NCBI GenBank assembly: GCA_025345505.1
Contig: JANVCC010000146.1
Location: 4,381,163 to 4,445,162, forward strand
DNA length: 64,000 nucleotides
DNA from: Todiramphus chloris collaris
Lineage: Eukaryota; Chordata; Aves; Coraciiformes; Alcedinidae
Direction: 5' to 3'
Part shown: in pieces, positions 24,530-37,315 of the stretch
How the letters are laid out: every line of letters starts with the position of its first letter
Numbering within the stretch: the first letter of the stretch is position 1
The notes under the pieces: generated by a model
Databases searched by the model: none
The model's input: the letters and a program-made list of their open reading frames with translations, nothing else
What the model was told of the DNA's origin: nothing
Program-made: the position numbers and the translations under genes

Positions 24530-24965
24530 TTTTATAAATAATATATTCAGTGGTCAAAGAAAGTTATCACCTTTTATGAAGTGTTTGGGATTCATTATGC
24601 ATAAAAAGTGCAGCGCTGCTTCTAGTATGCATGATATCAGGATGTGATTATTAAGCATTACAGCCACCAACTAAGTGATTATTGGTGTCATCATCTGTTT
24701 ATCTAACCAAAACCTAGACTGCCACCTCTCATCAGTGGAAACAAACAGCTGATGTGTTTGACTAGTGCCAAAGGAACGCTGTCGATTATTCACAGAAAGA
24801 TGATGTCCCCATCACTGTGGGTTTCATTTGGTATTCATTGTAATAGCGCTGATCCTAATGAATTCATTTGGTATTCATGTGGATGTCACATGTATTTCCA
24901 GAGATGTTCTGCTGTAATTTAGCATGGGTTAATGGACACCTCTATTAAAGTGTTATTGAAAGTTT
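24530..24965. promoter_or_regulatory. Candidate enhancer-like block with spaced direct repeat
   Basis: This AT-rich block is free of repeat families and reading frames. It is dense in developmental motif cores such as ATTATGCATAA, AGTATGCATGATATCAGG and GTGATTATTAAGCATTACAG. It also contains the exact 16-base repeat at 24823-24838 and 24863-24878. This texture is typical of conserved non-coding elements, but the call is visual only. Confidence 0.35.
24823..24878. repeat. Exact 16-bp direct repeat, 40-bp period
   Basis: TTCATTTGGTATTCAT occurs at 24823-24838 and 24863-24878, with start points exactly 40 bases apart, close to four helical turns. The intervening bases differ between copies, so it is not a simple tandem array. 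Confidence 0.85.
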
Positions 24966-25705
24966 GACATTCAAATAACCCAGTTTAAAATCAGACAAAC
25001 CTAGATATTAAAGCTGAAGGGAGAACAGGGGGAGGGAACTTGAGTAAGAGACAAGACTGAAATGCCATGTTAAGATAGTAACTTATCTGCCTGCTAGGAG
25101 TGGAAAGCTGCCCTATCCCTTCCTCTTTCCTTCCTGCCCTGACTAACGAAAAGCAGATCTTCAACTATTTTCAGAGACTTCGTTACAGGGCCACTTCCCA
25201 TAGCTGACCCAGATGATCTGTTATGGTTAGCCTGACTGGCTGTTCTCCTGCCAGACACTGCACCAGGGAAGGGCAGAGGCTTTGGGAGCACAGAAACCCA
25301 CAGTCAGTGCTTGACAGCACTTCTACCTGCCTTCACAGACCAGGCATGGAGGCATCCCAGCCATGTAGTTGATCCTGCAGCTCCACGTGCATCATTAGGA
25401 TCCAGAAATGAGGTTGAAATAAGTAAGAAGCACTTTTATGTTCCACATTTTGCAATTCTGAAACTAATCTTTCTGTGGTACAAATTCAGAAAGCAGATGA
25501 CAAGTATGACATGAATACCCCAGAAAGTGGCAGGTTTTGAGTCCCGTATCTTGTGACCTACTGAACAGAACAAATTCCCCATTCACTTTCAAGAAGCGCA
25601 GACCACTTAAAAGTGCATTGCCAAAAAGTCTAGAGGTGACACAGAGAACAACCGAACTATTACATTACAAAGAAGTATTGTCCAAATGTTCTTACAGAAA
25701 TTATC

Positions 25706-25724
25706 TTTTTTTTTTTTTTTTTTT
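25706..25724. repeat. Poly-T tract
   Basis: This is a run of 19 T with no recognisable retrocopy beside it. Confidence 0.9.
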
Positions 25725-26589
25725 CACCTCAAGAGTTTGCCCCAGGGGACCACTGATAACGAAGTCAAACCTTCCAGGTAGGAGTCCCACAAGTGCTTTT
25801 AAGGACTCAGCAAACACTGAATCTATCATATGCCTAATTCAATACGTACCAACGGTGGAATATATGACAACAGACTTGTGGTGCAAAGGTCTTACTCACA
25901 TTCATTTGGAATGACCTGCACAGGTATTCAGATTTTAACCAAAGGGAAAGTTGGAATTGGTGAGTAATGTGATCAGCCCAGACCTGATAAAATCTCAGCA
26001 CCACACCACACCATCGTGTTATAACCACACATGCAACTCATACACAGTAATTGTTTATATTAGCCACAGAGACAGTATACCACATACTTGGGCAACATAA
26101 TCATCACTTAAACTGATATTTCACCAACCATGAAATAAATTGTAAGCCACAGAATAAATTGATTTCTTTTCTGCATTGTAGTAACACCACTCAGCTCCAG
26201 CCCTGCTAACGCAGCCCTATTGCTTCCACGATAAGTAAAGCATTTGAAATACAAGAAACCCAAGAAAAATATCCATCGTACAAAATACGTGAGGGCTGTG
26301 GTAAACTCAAGAGGTTTGAAATGCCACTTGTCGCTCAGCCTTTTGGCTTTTGTGAGCACTTCCATTATACAGCACTCTCAGCAACGCAGACTTCATCCTC
26401 TCATGGATTTTATACGTCTGTGCCTGAAGATTAAATTGCCAGCTATAACACAGCATGTGCTGGTTGTGGCCATTCTCCTAAATGCTACTTTGGGAACAAA
26501 ATACACAGATGCCTAATGTAAACTAACCTCCTCCCATTTTCTTTGCGAAGGTTGAAATTCAACCCTGTGCAGTGGTTCTCCACAAGCCT

Positions 26590-26760
26590 ATTTATTAAAT
26601 CCCACTGAAATGCCCCAAACAGGAGCTAATTAGGATTGAAGTGGTACATAACTTTGTGAAGGCCCATTAAACAGCTTTGACCTTTATTATCTCTGGTTTT
26701 ATTTGCACATTTGTGCTTGTTTTTCTGATAAAATACCTCGTTGTGTTTTCCACCATGTAT
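26590..26760. promoter_or_regulatory. Candidate enhancer-like block
   Basis: The block carries GGAGCTAATTAGGATTGAAG, CCCATTAAACAGCTTTGACC and TTTATTATCTCTGG. These give homeodomain-, TCF/LEF- and GATA-like cores close together, without reading frames or repeats. It directly precedes the palindromic repeat relic at 26783. Evidence is motif density only. Confidence 0.22.
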
Positions 26761-26782
26761 AATCAATATCTCTGAGAACATT

Positions 26783-26832
26783 AGGGCTGAAATCCTGACT
26801 CTGGCAAGTCAGTGGCAAAATTCCCACTGACC
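26783..26832. repeat. Old palindromic repeat relic
   Basis: The sequence AGGGCTGAAATCCTGACTCT leads into GTCAGTGG (26808-26815), which pairs perfectly with CCACTGAC (26824-26831). From memory this matches an old amniote repeat whose core reads 'gaaatcctggc...aagtcaatggcaaaactcccattgactt'. The family name is uncertain. Confidence 0.45.
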
Positions 26833-27021
26833 ACAGGGAGAGGAGGCTTTTGGCTGCTCAGATCAGCTACCTGTCATTATCCGCTGAAGCTCTTGGACAT
26901 CGAGACGACAAGAACTGGTTGACTGAGAAACACACAGTCAACATAGAAACATACCGATTCCACAGACAACATCTGTTCCCATGCACCAACATCTGCAAGA
27001 CAGGACTTATCTCTCAAAACC

Positions 27022-27039
27022 AAAAAAAAAAAAAAAAAA
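27022..27039. repeat. Poly-A tract
   Basis: A run of 18 A is followed by CCCACC and another eight A. Short frames across it encode poly-Lys or poly-Phe and are artefacts. Confidence 0.9.
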
Positions 27040-27061
27040 CCCACCAAAAAAAAGGAAAGTG

Positions 27062-30000
27062 AGGTTAATAGGTATGTTCTGAGAAAAGAAAGAAGTTTTT
27101 TGTAGCAAAGCTGAGGTTTGCATGAACTGGAGATTACTTGCTTTGTGGCCAGCCCCAGACTGCCAAACTTTCTCTGGGAAAAAATAAGGACTGTCATAAA
27201 CTTCATTATCTTCTAGTCTCAACTGCAAAGCATACATTACACATTAGGTAAGACCATAGTATTTGGGAACTAAATGCTTGGCCTTTACCCCATTTCTGCC
27301 ACATCTTGCTTTATAAGAAAGGACTATACAGCTTGATGTAGCAATAAATAATTTTCATAAGTTTTATTGCAGTGCTATGTGCCACTAATGGACAACTTTG
27401 TCCTATTTTCAAGAGAGGGCAGCAGGCTGAATCACAAAGCAGCCATTACTGTTGCATTAAAAGCAGAAGTTCCTTTTCTACTCCATTTCCAACACCAGTC
27501 AGTTTTCTTTGATCATTTCTCATCTCCCACCAAATTACGGGGAGATCCAACTCTACCCATCCAGTAGTAATGGTCTCACAATCTCCAGCCCTTACGAGAG
27601 ACTGTGTAATTGGGTACAGTTCTGTTGAGGTGTTTTAATACAGCCATGGCTCCTGACCTTCAGCCAGCAGGAGGAAAGAAAAGACCTTGCCCAGATTCAT
27701 CTGGAGTGGCTGCATACCGACTGAACTACTCTCATCTGCATTTTTCCTTGAGATTAATGAGCAATGGGGAAGGTCCCTAAACTTAAATGAGCTGGAATAA
27801 AATTCTGAAATAAGCCTTGCCTATTAGATGCTGCTGGAAAGAGATTTTCAGGGTAAGTCTTTCTATGTGAGAGCAATCATTATGAGAGAGATAGCTGTTT
27901 AGCTTTGTTCAGGAGTCCAGCTAAGATCTAGTAGAAGCAGCTTCCATATCCATCCTTGCTCCCTGCTTTTCTTCCTTTGCATGTGCCTACACCTCTGCAC
28001 TGTTGATCCTCAGAGACATTGGCTGTACTGCAATACTTCAAAACGCAGAAAATGGGCTAGCTGCAAAGGCCTCAAGATGATAAAACCAAAACCAACAAAA
28101 ACACACAGCCTATTTTTATTTGCCTCCAGATCATGACAACTTTAGGGTACAATTAGATCAACATTTTCAAAATAAACCTAAGGTGAAAAAAATTATTGTG
28201 TAGCTATGGGTTTCAGTTCTTCAAGTATCATTTCTGATTTTTGATTCCTAAAGGCTGAGGAGGGCTGAACCCACAAACAAGTAGTTTAAAAACTCTGCTA
28301 AAAGGTTTTCTAATTTCTCCAATGAAATCAGAAGCATCAAATGACTGCAGGACAGAGGAACAAAGAGGCTTATTAAAAACATCTTGGGTTTAGATACAGC
28401 TCACACGAATTTTGCTCTTAGGACTACATGTATCCAGCTCTAAAGTATCCTTCCATTTCGTTCTAGAGGTCTACATTTCTTAATGCATAAGGGAATTAAA
28501 AAAATCCAGTCTTGTTCTGTGAGTTGTCTTCCAGCTCCTTCCTCCAACAGTCCCTCACAGTAGCATGGCATTAAAGAAAATGGTGTTGGTTTGTTTGTTT
28601 TAAAACTCAGCTTTTTAATGGATAGTTAAAAAAAAGTGAAGTCAGCTTAAGGCCAAGGTGCTGCATGCTCAGGATGACAAAATAACTGAGCTTTGCTTTG
28701 GGTTTTTAATGAACAGTGTGATAATATTAATTTCTGAAGTGATTCCAAGGTGCTAGGCAGCAAAACCTTGTACTGCTTTGCTGCCGGGCAAGAACCGTGT
28801 CCTGTGGCATCCGAAGTCAAGTTCCTTGAAAGTTACACCATTTTTTCACCCAGTGCCTTACTACATAGTGGAATTGCTCATGCAATGATGCAGCTGTAGG
28901 TTTCTCACTTGTACATCAATCAGTTCTGTCTTTCCCTATCCTCTCTATACTCAGTCTTTTGCACCAGACACACATGAAGAGCTGCTCAGTACACACCCAG
29001 CCACCATCCTCAAAACATCTGCTGATGGCACTGGAGGAACTGTCGCGTTACTCTTGCCTGGTTCTCTCGCCTTTCTGGCTGCCACTGCTCGTTGCCAATG
29101 CTGACAGTCACACCCACTGCCTCTTCTGTCCCTGCTCCACGTTAAACACACCGTATCGTTTCCACAGCAGTCTGTTATTATCCACACCGGAGGCCTAAAC
29201 AAGATGAAAAATTTGCTGTAAGATAAAGTTTCTTCCAAAACTCTGTGACCAAAAGAAATTCGGTTCCACTGTTGTTTGGAAAGATGCAGCCCTTTGCAGT
29301 TCTCTGTTGAACTCTGAAGGTTCAAAGTTAACTTTGCATGAGAACTGGAATTCCTGCTCAAAATCCAATTGCAAAAAAACACAACAAAGAACAGAAACTG
29401 TCCAACCTACATTCTCACAAAGGATGTATCACTTATATAGCACAGTAACTGTGGGCTTGTTTTAGAAGTTTGTTTTGGGTTTGTTTTTTTTTTAATAAAA
29501 ATAGCCAAATTTAATTGAAGGAATATCAGCACATTTTCTAAATTAACTGGATATAATGCACCACTTTTTCATTTGGTACTATACTGCATGAAGTTAACCT
29601 GTGCAAGGCATCCAGGGGATGTACACAGAGAACGAGAGAAGATCTATAGATACAAACACGGTTCCCAATCGCCGTCCCTCGTCTACGCTATATTTAGCAC
29701 AAATGCATAACCAGCATAGATGGAGAGCAGATGCAGACTCAGATCCATCGAACCACAGTGACCTACTGCAGTGAAATACAACAGGCCCTGTTAAGGCACT
29801 GAGCGGCTGTGTGCCATCGTCCTGCAGAATTTCAAAGTATTTTCCTACATCCTGAGGATATTGGTTGGTGTCAATTTAAAAGGGTGACAACGAGATCGTA
29901 TATATCAGCTCAGCTGGGCAGTCCCTCAGTAACACACACACACTCACCAGAAGACAAAGCACTCTCTCCAGTGAGAAAAGAGACCTGCCATGGCCAAGCT

Positions 30001-30320
30001 TCATTCTCCCAGCCACTGTGAGAGCAGAGCAGCCCTTCCTCCCCACCTTATCTGGAGGGAACAGCTTCTGCACAGCCCTGACTTTTGTCTCCTTTCTGCT
30101 CACCGGGGGTTTCATGCCAGTTGAAGGCTTCTCTTACAGGGCAAAGTTTAAAACACAGTAGTCAACTATACTGCCCAACAACCCACCCCTTCCAAAACCC
30201 TGTTCCAAGTCAAGAACTTTTTTTTTTTAAGCCTTGGTAAATCCACAGGTCCAGCTTCATGATTGAATAGCCCAGTAACAGTACTGGGAACACAGTACAC
30301 TCAGAAAAAGGCACTCTGCG
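27062..30320. other. Unique non-coding sequence
   Basis: No gene or repeat family is recognised. A 143-codon minus-strand frame at 28951-29382 has no domain I know, and a shorter plus-strand frame overlaps it. A T-rich tract lies near 29485. Confidence 0.55.
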
Positions 30321-30383
30321 TTGCAAAAACTACAATTTAGGAGATGCATCATCAGGTGGATGATCTTCGCTTTCTGCTTTGGT

Positions 30384-30505
30384 GGCGTGTGGAGCTGTGT
30401 CCCAGCAAGGCACTGGCAGAGGCAGCCCGAGAGCAGTCGCACCCGATCTGCTGCGGCACGCGCCGAGGGCTGCCGAGCCTGCGGCCACAGCGGGTTTAGG
30501 GAACC
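30384..30505. other. Short CpG cluster in a 151-codon frame
   Basis: About a dozen CpG dinucleotides fall within roughly 120 bases (GTCGCACCCGATCTGCTGCG onward), in an otherwise CpG-poor region. The plus-strand frame 30321-30776 runs through it and continues for another 90 codons into AT-rich sequence. No domain is recognisable and the cluster is too short for a usual CpG island. It could be a small exon or an unmethylated regulatory patch. Confidence 0.2.
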
Positions 30506-30827
30506 TGGGACAGAGTTTGCTTGTAACCTGAAGGGAACCAATTTACTTTCAAATGAGTTCGAACCAGATTATTTATTATTGAACGGGTTACCCAGACTGA
30601 CACTCAGAACGACTCAACTGCCGCATTTCTCTCAGTGTAGCTTATTTAACCATGAAGCACAAGAAATGAGCCGTCTGATTCATATTCACATATTAGAAAC
30701 GTTTGGAACAGTTTGGCCACCAGCTTGTTGGATACATGTCTTTAGCAGCAGACCTTTTCCATCGCATTCATTTTAAACGTAGATCATGCATGCTACCCTT
30801 GTTTGATACCTTTGAAATAATAATATT

Positions 30828-30844
30828 AAAAAAAAAAAAAAAAA
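30828..30844. repeat. Poly-A tract
   Basis: This is a run of 17 A next to AATAATAATATT. No retrocopy is visible upstream. Confidence 0.9.
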
Positions 30845-30902
30845 GTATGTCTGTCTTTCTCTGTCTCACATGAAAACACATTCATTATTTTTGGTTCCCT
30901 CT

Positions 30903-30970
30903 GGGCCAGATCCAAAGGTCTTCAAATCAACAGGAGCTTTTCATTTATGTCCATAGGCTTTGGATCAAGC
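30903..30970. repeat. Old palindromic repeat relic
   Basis: The edges GATCCAAAG (30909-30917) and CTTTGGATC (30958-30966) are a perfect 9-base inverted repeat. They enclose TTCAAATCAACAGGAGCTTT. The outer sequence GGGCCAGATCC and GGATCAAGCC matches, from memory, the edges of an old palindromic amniote repeat. Confidence 0.5.
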
Positions 30971-31260
30971 CTTTAATTATAATTGCATTGCCCCTTTAAG
31001 ATGCAGGACCCTCTCATTTCCCCTGCAGGTTTCTGCTAGGAACTCTAGGATCTCTTAACACCTGATTAAATATTAATCCAGAGGTGGGGGCCTCACTCTT
31101 TTATGATCCTTTCCCTAGAAGCTCCTATTAGTAAATCACAGTCCAGCACAAGAGGAAATGTGGCCATTATCCTCAGTTCACGAAGGAGCATTAATTCTTA
31201 ATAAACTGGCCTGATTATAATAATACTCGAAGGATGCAAAATAAGGGATAGACAGGTTTA
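30971..31260. promoter_or_regulatory. Candidate enhancer-like block
   Basis: The block holds TTTAATTATAATTGCATTGC, an inverted homeodomain pair GATTAA/TTAATC at 31074-31079 and 31083-31088, GGAGCATTAATTCTTAATAA and several TAATCC-like sites. It has no repeat and no frame of note. It resembles conserved non-coding sequence near developmental genes, but this is inference from motif content. Confidence 0.33.
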
Positions 31261-34200
31261 CATGCACGTCAAAGATTAAACACATGTATGGTGCAGGGAG
31301 AGGAGGTGTGGAGGGAAGGGCTGAGAGAATTCTCAGCAACATTATGCTGAGAAGTTTTTCTGTGCCTCATTCACAATTAGTTTGTTTCTAAAAGAAAAGA
31401 AAAATTAAGCAAGCTTTCTCTTTTTCATTTAGAGCGCGGTAACCCAACTCCCAAGAAATGGCTACATCATACACAACATTTCAAACTTCAAAGGAAGCAG
31501 TTTTCAAAAGTTCGAGGTAGAACCCTGCACTACCATCCCAAAATGCCGGGAAACACAGGCACAACTGTGTTAACACGTAAAGACCCACAAGTTCAAACTG
31601 CAAAAAAAGAGAGCGACTACTCCAGTGTTCCAAGAGGAGTATTCCTGCATTTTTGCTGTTTTCCAGGCAGTGATACAGAGCACGGCACATGCTGCAGGCC
31701 ACGCGCGCTGTTTTATTCTTGCTGTCAACCTGGGCTGCTGCGATAGCAGCCTCTTTAACTGCAATTTCCCATGACTGCTAGCAACACTGGAAGGTCTCTG
31801 GGGCAAACCATTACCAGCAAGTTATGACATAGGAATCGCTGCAACCTCTTCTGAAGTCTTGCAAAACCTTAAAATACTAAGTAATATGCATTTGTTTTAA
31901 CTGTGACACATCCCTCAAGTCCTTTCATATCCCTGCCAAATTCATCAAAACAACTCACAAGACTCCACAAACACCTTTCTAACGTGCTGCTGAAATGCAG
32001 GAGCCATATCAACGCTTATCAGCTAGTTCATGCGGACTGCGGCTTAAAGCACTTGACGAAGAGCAGCCCAGAGCACACTGAGGGCTGTCATTGCCAGCAA
32101 GCAGATTAGTACAGCTCAGCTGCCTCCAACTCTCCTGCTGCCTTCCTACTAAGGACATTTCTTTTAACAAGGGAAACCAGATAACTCCTCTGCTCTGGCA
32201 GTCTGACACCACTGCATGGCATTAGCTTGCTGGTAAAAGAGATAGCCAGGTAAAGAAAAAGGCTTTATAACTGTGCCTGTAATACAGGCACGCTTGAGGC
32301 TTTCCTCAAGGTTACCTCTTCAGGTAACATGAATTTAAGGTTCCCCCACCCAATGCCAGAGCCCAGCCAGTCCTCCCGTCACGGTGGCCTTGCCTCCAAA
32401 TTATTTCAATATGCAACAAGTTTGGACTTGAGCACGGTGTCATGCTTAGAAAATGATATACAGGCATGGCCATCAACAAGAACAGCCTTCAGATGTTATC
32501 ATAGAAGAGAGCTGTTCCCCTGACATGAGCGGTAGTGATGGCCCTTGCTGATTAGAGCAGTTAAAACTTTACAGCACACCATAGAGAAAGGCTGTTACAG
32601 CCTCCAAGGATGGACACGCAACTTCTCACATGCAATTTCCACATTCAGCTTCTCCCGAGAGTGTTATTATCTTTTTACTGTAGTGACCAAATCATGCAAT
32701 TCCTCAAATCCTTTCCAAATGTTAATGAAATTGAATAAAACATCATACACTTCAGGGAATCGTACAGAAATAGCAAGTGTTTAAGGGGAACCAAACACTG
32801 GCAAACCTCTCTGGAATCAGCTCTTCAAATCAGGGAAAGGCGGGATCCACTTTTTACATGGGGAAAGCCTGAGGCTGTTTTAAATTTTGAAAGAACTTTT
32901 GATATATGTGGAAGAGAGATCAATTATACTGCAAAGGTATTACAATCATTTGATGCCTAGTCATTATCTAACTACACCAGACCTAAATTCAGAGTTTAAG
33001 TCAGAGGATTTCAATGTTTCCATTGAAGCTTAAGCAACATCTCTGGCTTAACTTTAATTACACTGACACACAGAGCCTAATATAAATAGAGCCTACTTGT
33101 CACCAAAGGCACTAAAGTGAGAAACCTGTTGGGGTTTTTTCTGTTATTTGCATTTGCAGCTAGAATAACAAGTATATATAGGATCATTTCCTATTCTTGC
33201 TGGGTTACCTGTTGGCTATCTAGAAAATGTACTACCATTTAGGTCAAAGCTCGAACAAAAGAACTAAGGAAATATCTGGAACAAGACTATACTTGATATA
33301 CAAGTGATGAACTTCATTATTGGCCATTGAAGCAGTGGTTCTACCCACAGGTCCAGTGCTTGGTTTCCAGCATGTTCAGCTTGCACCAGACTCAAGACAC
33401 TTCAGGGATCCAGCTCTGCCTATAGGGTAGCAACAGCAGTGTGACCGTTACAGGTCGATCTGATCCCACTGGAGACTGATGTCCAAGGTGTTGTCTCCTT
33501 GTATTTTAGCTGAACTAGGCTCAAATGAGTTACCCATGCTGCAATCATATCTTCCAGTGCTGGTCAAACTTACCCAGCTGATTTCCTGAGGGAAGATACA
33601 GCCGACATACACAAAACATAAAGAGAAAAAATATCCATGGACCTCAAACCATCAGCCAGAAATAAAGTTGGAAGTTTTTTCTAATTACTTCTTCCACAAA
33701 CTGGTCACCATGTGTAACTTTTGCTGACCAACGTGACAAAATTTTGAGGCAATGAGACCCACTGCTCGGTAGCACAGAAAAAGATGCCATGAGCTTCATG
33801 AACAAGGCCTGAAACCTGGGAAAGTCACCATGATTTAGCTCTGAAGGCATCTTCTCATTCATTTCAGTGCGCTCTGGAACAGAGCCTCTGAAAGCAATAG
33901 CGGGCTATCTGCAACTCCAACATGGGACAAACCCACCCCACTCTTAGTGCAGGAAAAGCAGCTTGATGGTGTCTGTTGCTCTCTTCTGTGCAGTTTTGCT
34001 TCAGTGGTCCCTTTAAAAGGTGAAAACTATTCCACCATTGCAGCAACACAACTAGAGCTGACTTCAACACATCTTGTCTGGAGGATTAAAATAGAGGCCA
34101 CTGCTGTTCTGCAATGAGCTTTCCTGCTCATTATCTCCGAGTCTATTCAAGGTCTCATAAATAGCATTGGAAGGATTCCACTGAAATTGTAAATATGAAT

Positions 34201-34667
34201 AAACACAGATTTTACTCCGCCCCAAAAAGATAACTGTTCCATTATCCGTGCTCCACAGTTACAGAGAGGGAAAACAGTGAACATACCAAACCTGGGATCT
34301 GTGGAGAACTGGTGCCCTCTTTTGTTGTCACTTTTACCCAATGACTAATTAGGATTTAATTCTATTGCTGTACCTGCAATACAGTTTTTTATCTCTCCAT
34401 ATGCTACACTTTGAATAACAATAACTAACTCCTGAGTTCGTTTTACCTGACAGGACCAAGAAAACCACTAAATATTTGAGATAAAACAACACTAAAATAT
34501 TTGTAAATCAGCTTCAAAGCCATTAAGGTATGGCTTCAAACTGCAACTCAACAAGCAAGTGCAGAGCCTTTACCACTACTACTGGCTTTGTCTGAAAGCC
34601 AACTGAATTCGTGGGAACTCTCACTTCAAAGGGGCTGAATCAGGCTGTCAGGGATTTCACTGATCAA
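31261..34667. other. Unique non-coding sequence
   Basis: No gene is recognised. Frames stay under 80 codons. A possible repeat relic lies at 34591-34651, just before the CR1. Confidence 0.55.
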
Positions 34668-34945
34668 TCAGAGAATCATTTAGGTTGGAAAAGACCTTTA
34701 AGATCTATCCAGTAACATCTATCTATTAAGCCAGCACTGCCAGGGCACCACTAACCCATGTCCCTCAGAACCACATCTCCATGGCTTTGAAACCCCTCCA
34801 GGGACCACGGGGACTCCACCACCTCCCTGAGCAGCCTGGGCCAGCCCTTGACAACACTTGAGGGGAAGAAATTGTTCCTCGTGTCCAACATGAACCTCCC
34901 CTGGCACAACTTGAGGCCATTTCCTCTCATCCTAAACAAATGGCC
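34668..34945 (-). mobile_element. CR1 retrotransposon 3' end
   Basis: This minus-strand CR1 starts at its 3' end with GAGAATCATTTAGGTTGGAA, then AAGACCTTTAAGAT. It proceeds through CCATGTCCCTCAGAACCACAT and CCTCCAGGGACC to GGAAGAAATTGTTCCTCGTG and CCATTTCCTCTCATCCTAAA. About 280 bases remain; it is truncated at the 5' side and has lost all coding capacity. Short frames in it are antisense artefacts. Confidence 0.93.
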
Positions 34946-36456
34946 ATTGGTGTCCATTTAAAAGGCTGTCCTAGGTATCATGTACTCTGGCAGGAAGAAA
35001 AAGAACAAGTGTAGCTGAGATACTCCTGGTGCTCTGCACATGCCTGCGAACTCACACAAGTTCTCAAGCTAAGCCCAGAACAACTTTCAACACAGTTCAC
35101 ATAAACAGCAAGCAGCTGAGTTACTTGCTACTGGTTTCATGTATTGTGTACCCAGTTGAACTTCCAGCTGAGGTTTTGGTTTGGTTTTTTTTATGATCAG
35201 TATCAATATGATTATCAGCTATGTCTTTGAATCTGTTATGTCCTCAGTGAGGACTCAGATGTTCGCTCTGCTCATTACAAAAAAGGCAAAATCTGCTTGA
35301 TTACTTTAAAGCTGCATGCACCTTCTGCTATACTTGGGTGGCTGTGAAATATTTAGATGCAGACAGAACTAAAAGGTTACAACCTATTACAACATTATTC
35401 TTTCCCATAGGCTGAAGGATGTTCTCAACAGAGTTTTCAACAAGTGATTTTGGAAAAAGACAATTATCTTACAACAAAGTTACTAAAAATAAAGAAGCCC
35501 ATATAACAAAAGGCAGCCGTGCTAACTGCACATCTGTTCTCTGAAAGTCAGCTGAGTTTAAAGAAAGTTTGACAGGTCCTACACAGATTTCTTCTGCCAA
35601 CACAGTTTGGGACCAATTACCAATAAGGCTTTTTAAATCTCACCATGCATAGTTCCAAAAAGATCAGGAACAATATGGAGTAAAATGGCAATAAATGAGC
35701 AAATCACAAACCCTGAAACTTTTTGGGGAACAAAGGAGGACAACCATTTCAAAAGGGATCAAGGCCAACTCTTTAGCTATTTCACATCCAGATTTTTGGT
35801 CATGTTTTTAAAAGCACTTTGAGCAACACAGTTACACCAGACTGCACTAGAGGACTGCTCTTCATCTTCTGCCAGCAAAACTCTGTTTCTGAGGATGACA
35901 GATCCCTTGAAGCTTTCTGGGAGGAAAAGGACAACCAAATTTCATCATCTGGATAACTGCTAATCCAAGAATTTTTAAACAGTTTTGCCTTCTCTCTCTT
36001 TCTTGCTTATAAAATATCACTACGTGATTCTGAATAACTCTTTCACTCAAAAGACAAGTGCATTTGACATTATAATTCATGAATATAAATAACAAATACA
36101 TACTTTCTTGTGGAATAAGTCAAGTTATGGCAAGAAACCACGTTTCTTTTCAGGTCAATGCCTCAACAGTATTTTTGGTTTAAATTAATGGAATATGAGG
36201 GCAATGATGTTTGAAAAAGGGAGATGATAGAGAAAAACAAAACAAAGAAACCACGATGCATAGCTAGAGATGAAGGACCTGCCACTTACATCAGGGTTAC
36301 CTGGACTAGACCTAGACACTGACTGAGGCCATTCCTGGAAACACGATACATCCAACTGTAAGGAAGCCCCTTCAACGATATGAAGAATATTGGCGATTAC
36401 AACATGATTTTCAAGTGAGTTTGTTTCACCATTTATCTTCCTCCAGAGATCAACTT

Positions 36457-36494
36457 CACCTAACATTTATATGAACACCTAACACTCATATGAA
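36457..36494. repeat. Tandem duplication, 19-bp unit x2
   Basis: CACCTAACATTTATATGAA at 36457-36475 is followed at once by CACCTAACACTCATATGAA at 36476-36494. The copies differ at two positions. Confidence 0.85.
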
Positions 36495-37315
36495 CGCCCA
36501 GGGGATGTATTAACCTCACATACACTCCAACAGCTATGAATGCCATTCCATTTCCACAATTCAGAATGGAAAAATAACCACAAACCAACACGTTCAAAAG
36601 TTTTCTGTATTTCAGTTATGGTAGCACAGTATTTCACAGACAAGTGCCGTGTTTTTTGCTGTCTGTAGAAGTCACTTCTGGATCAAGAATTCTTTGAGAT
36701 ATATGTGGACAAGTAATCCAAAGACATACAATTGCTCCCAAGGGAGAGAATTGCATGAGAAAATTGACCTCAAAGCTATTTTTTTTCCATTGAAGAAGAT
36801 TTTAAATGATTCTGAAATTTAAATTTACATTTTCTTTTGGCTTACTGTCACTACAATTTTATAAGATAACATCAAGCGAGATGACAGAAGGCAAAACTAA
36901 ATAAAAAATGCAGATGTGACAATTCAAGTGTTAGCTATACAAATATGACTTATATAAAACTACAGCCCTTTCCTTTCCTTTCTGTAGGGGAGAGTGCAGT
37001 GTTTTATACTCAGTAGACTCCAGACTATTGAGCAAATACATCAAGTAAACTGCCAATGACCATGTACTTGCTCAGTTCTTCCAGCCATATTTATGTCTTC
37101 ATGGGCATGTTTCGTTCATCAACGCTTCACTATAGAAAATAAGAAGAAATGCTTTAAAAAAAGAACAAGAAGAGTTAACCGTTCTGGTTTTTTGCTGATC
37201 ACGTAGACAGTGACCAAAAATAGACTGACAGCATTAGCATCACTCATGTCTTCTTGCTAATTGGGGTGTTTTAGATGCAGATGTTCTTCACTTCCAGAAG
37301 CTGTTTTTTATACTC

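Noticed and set aside
28951..29382. 143-codon minus frame
   Set aside because: No recognisable domain, and a shorter opposite frame covers part of it. Length is within chance expectation.
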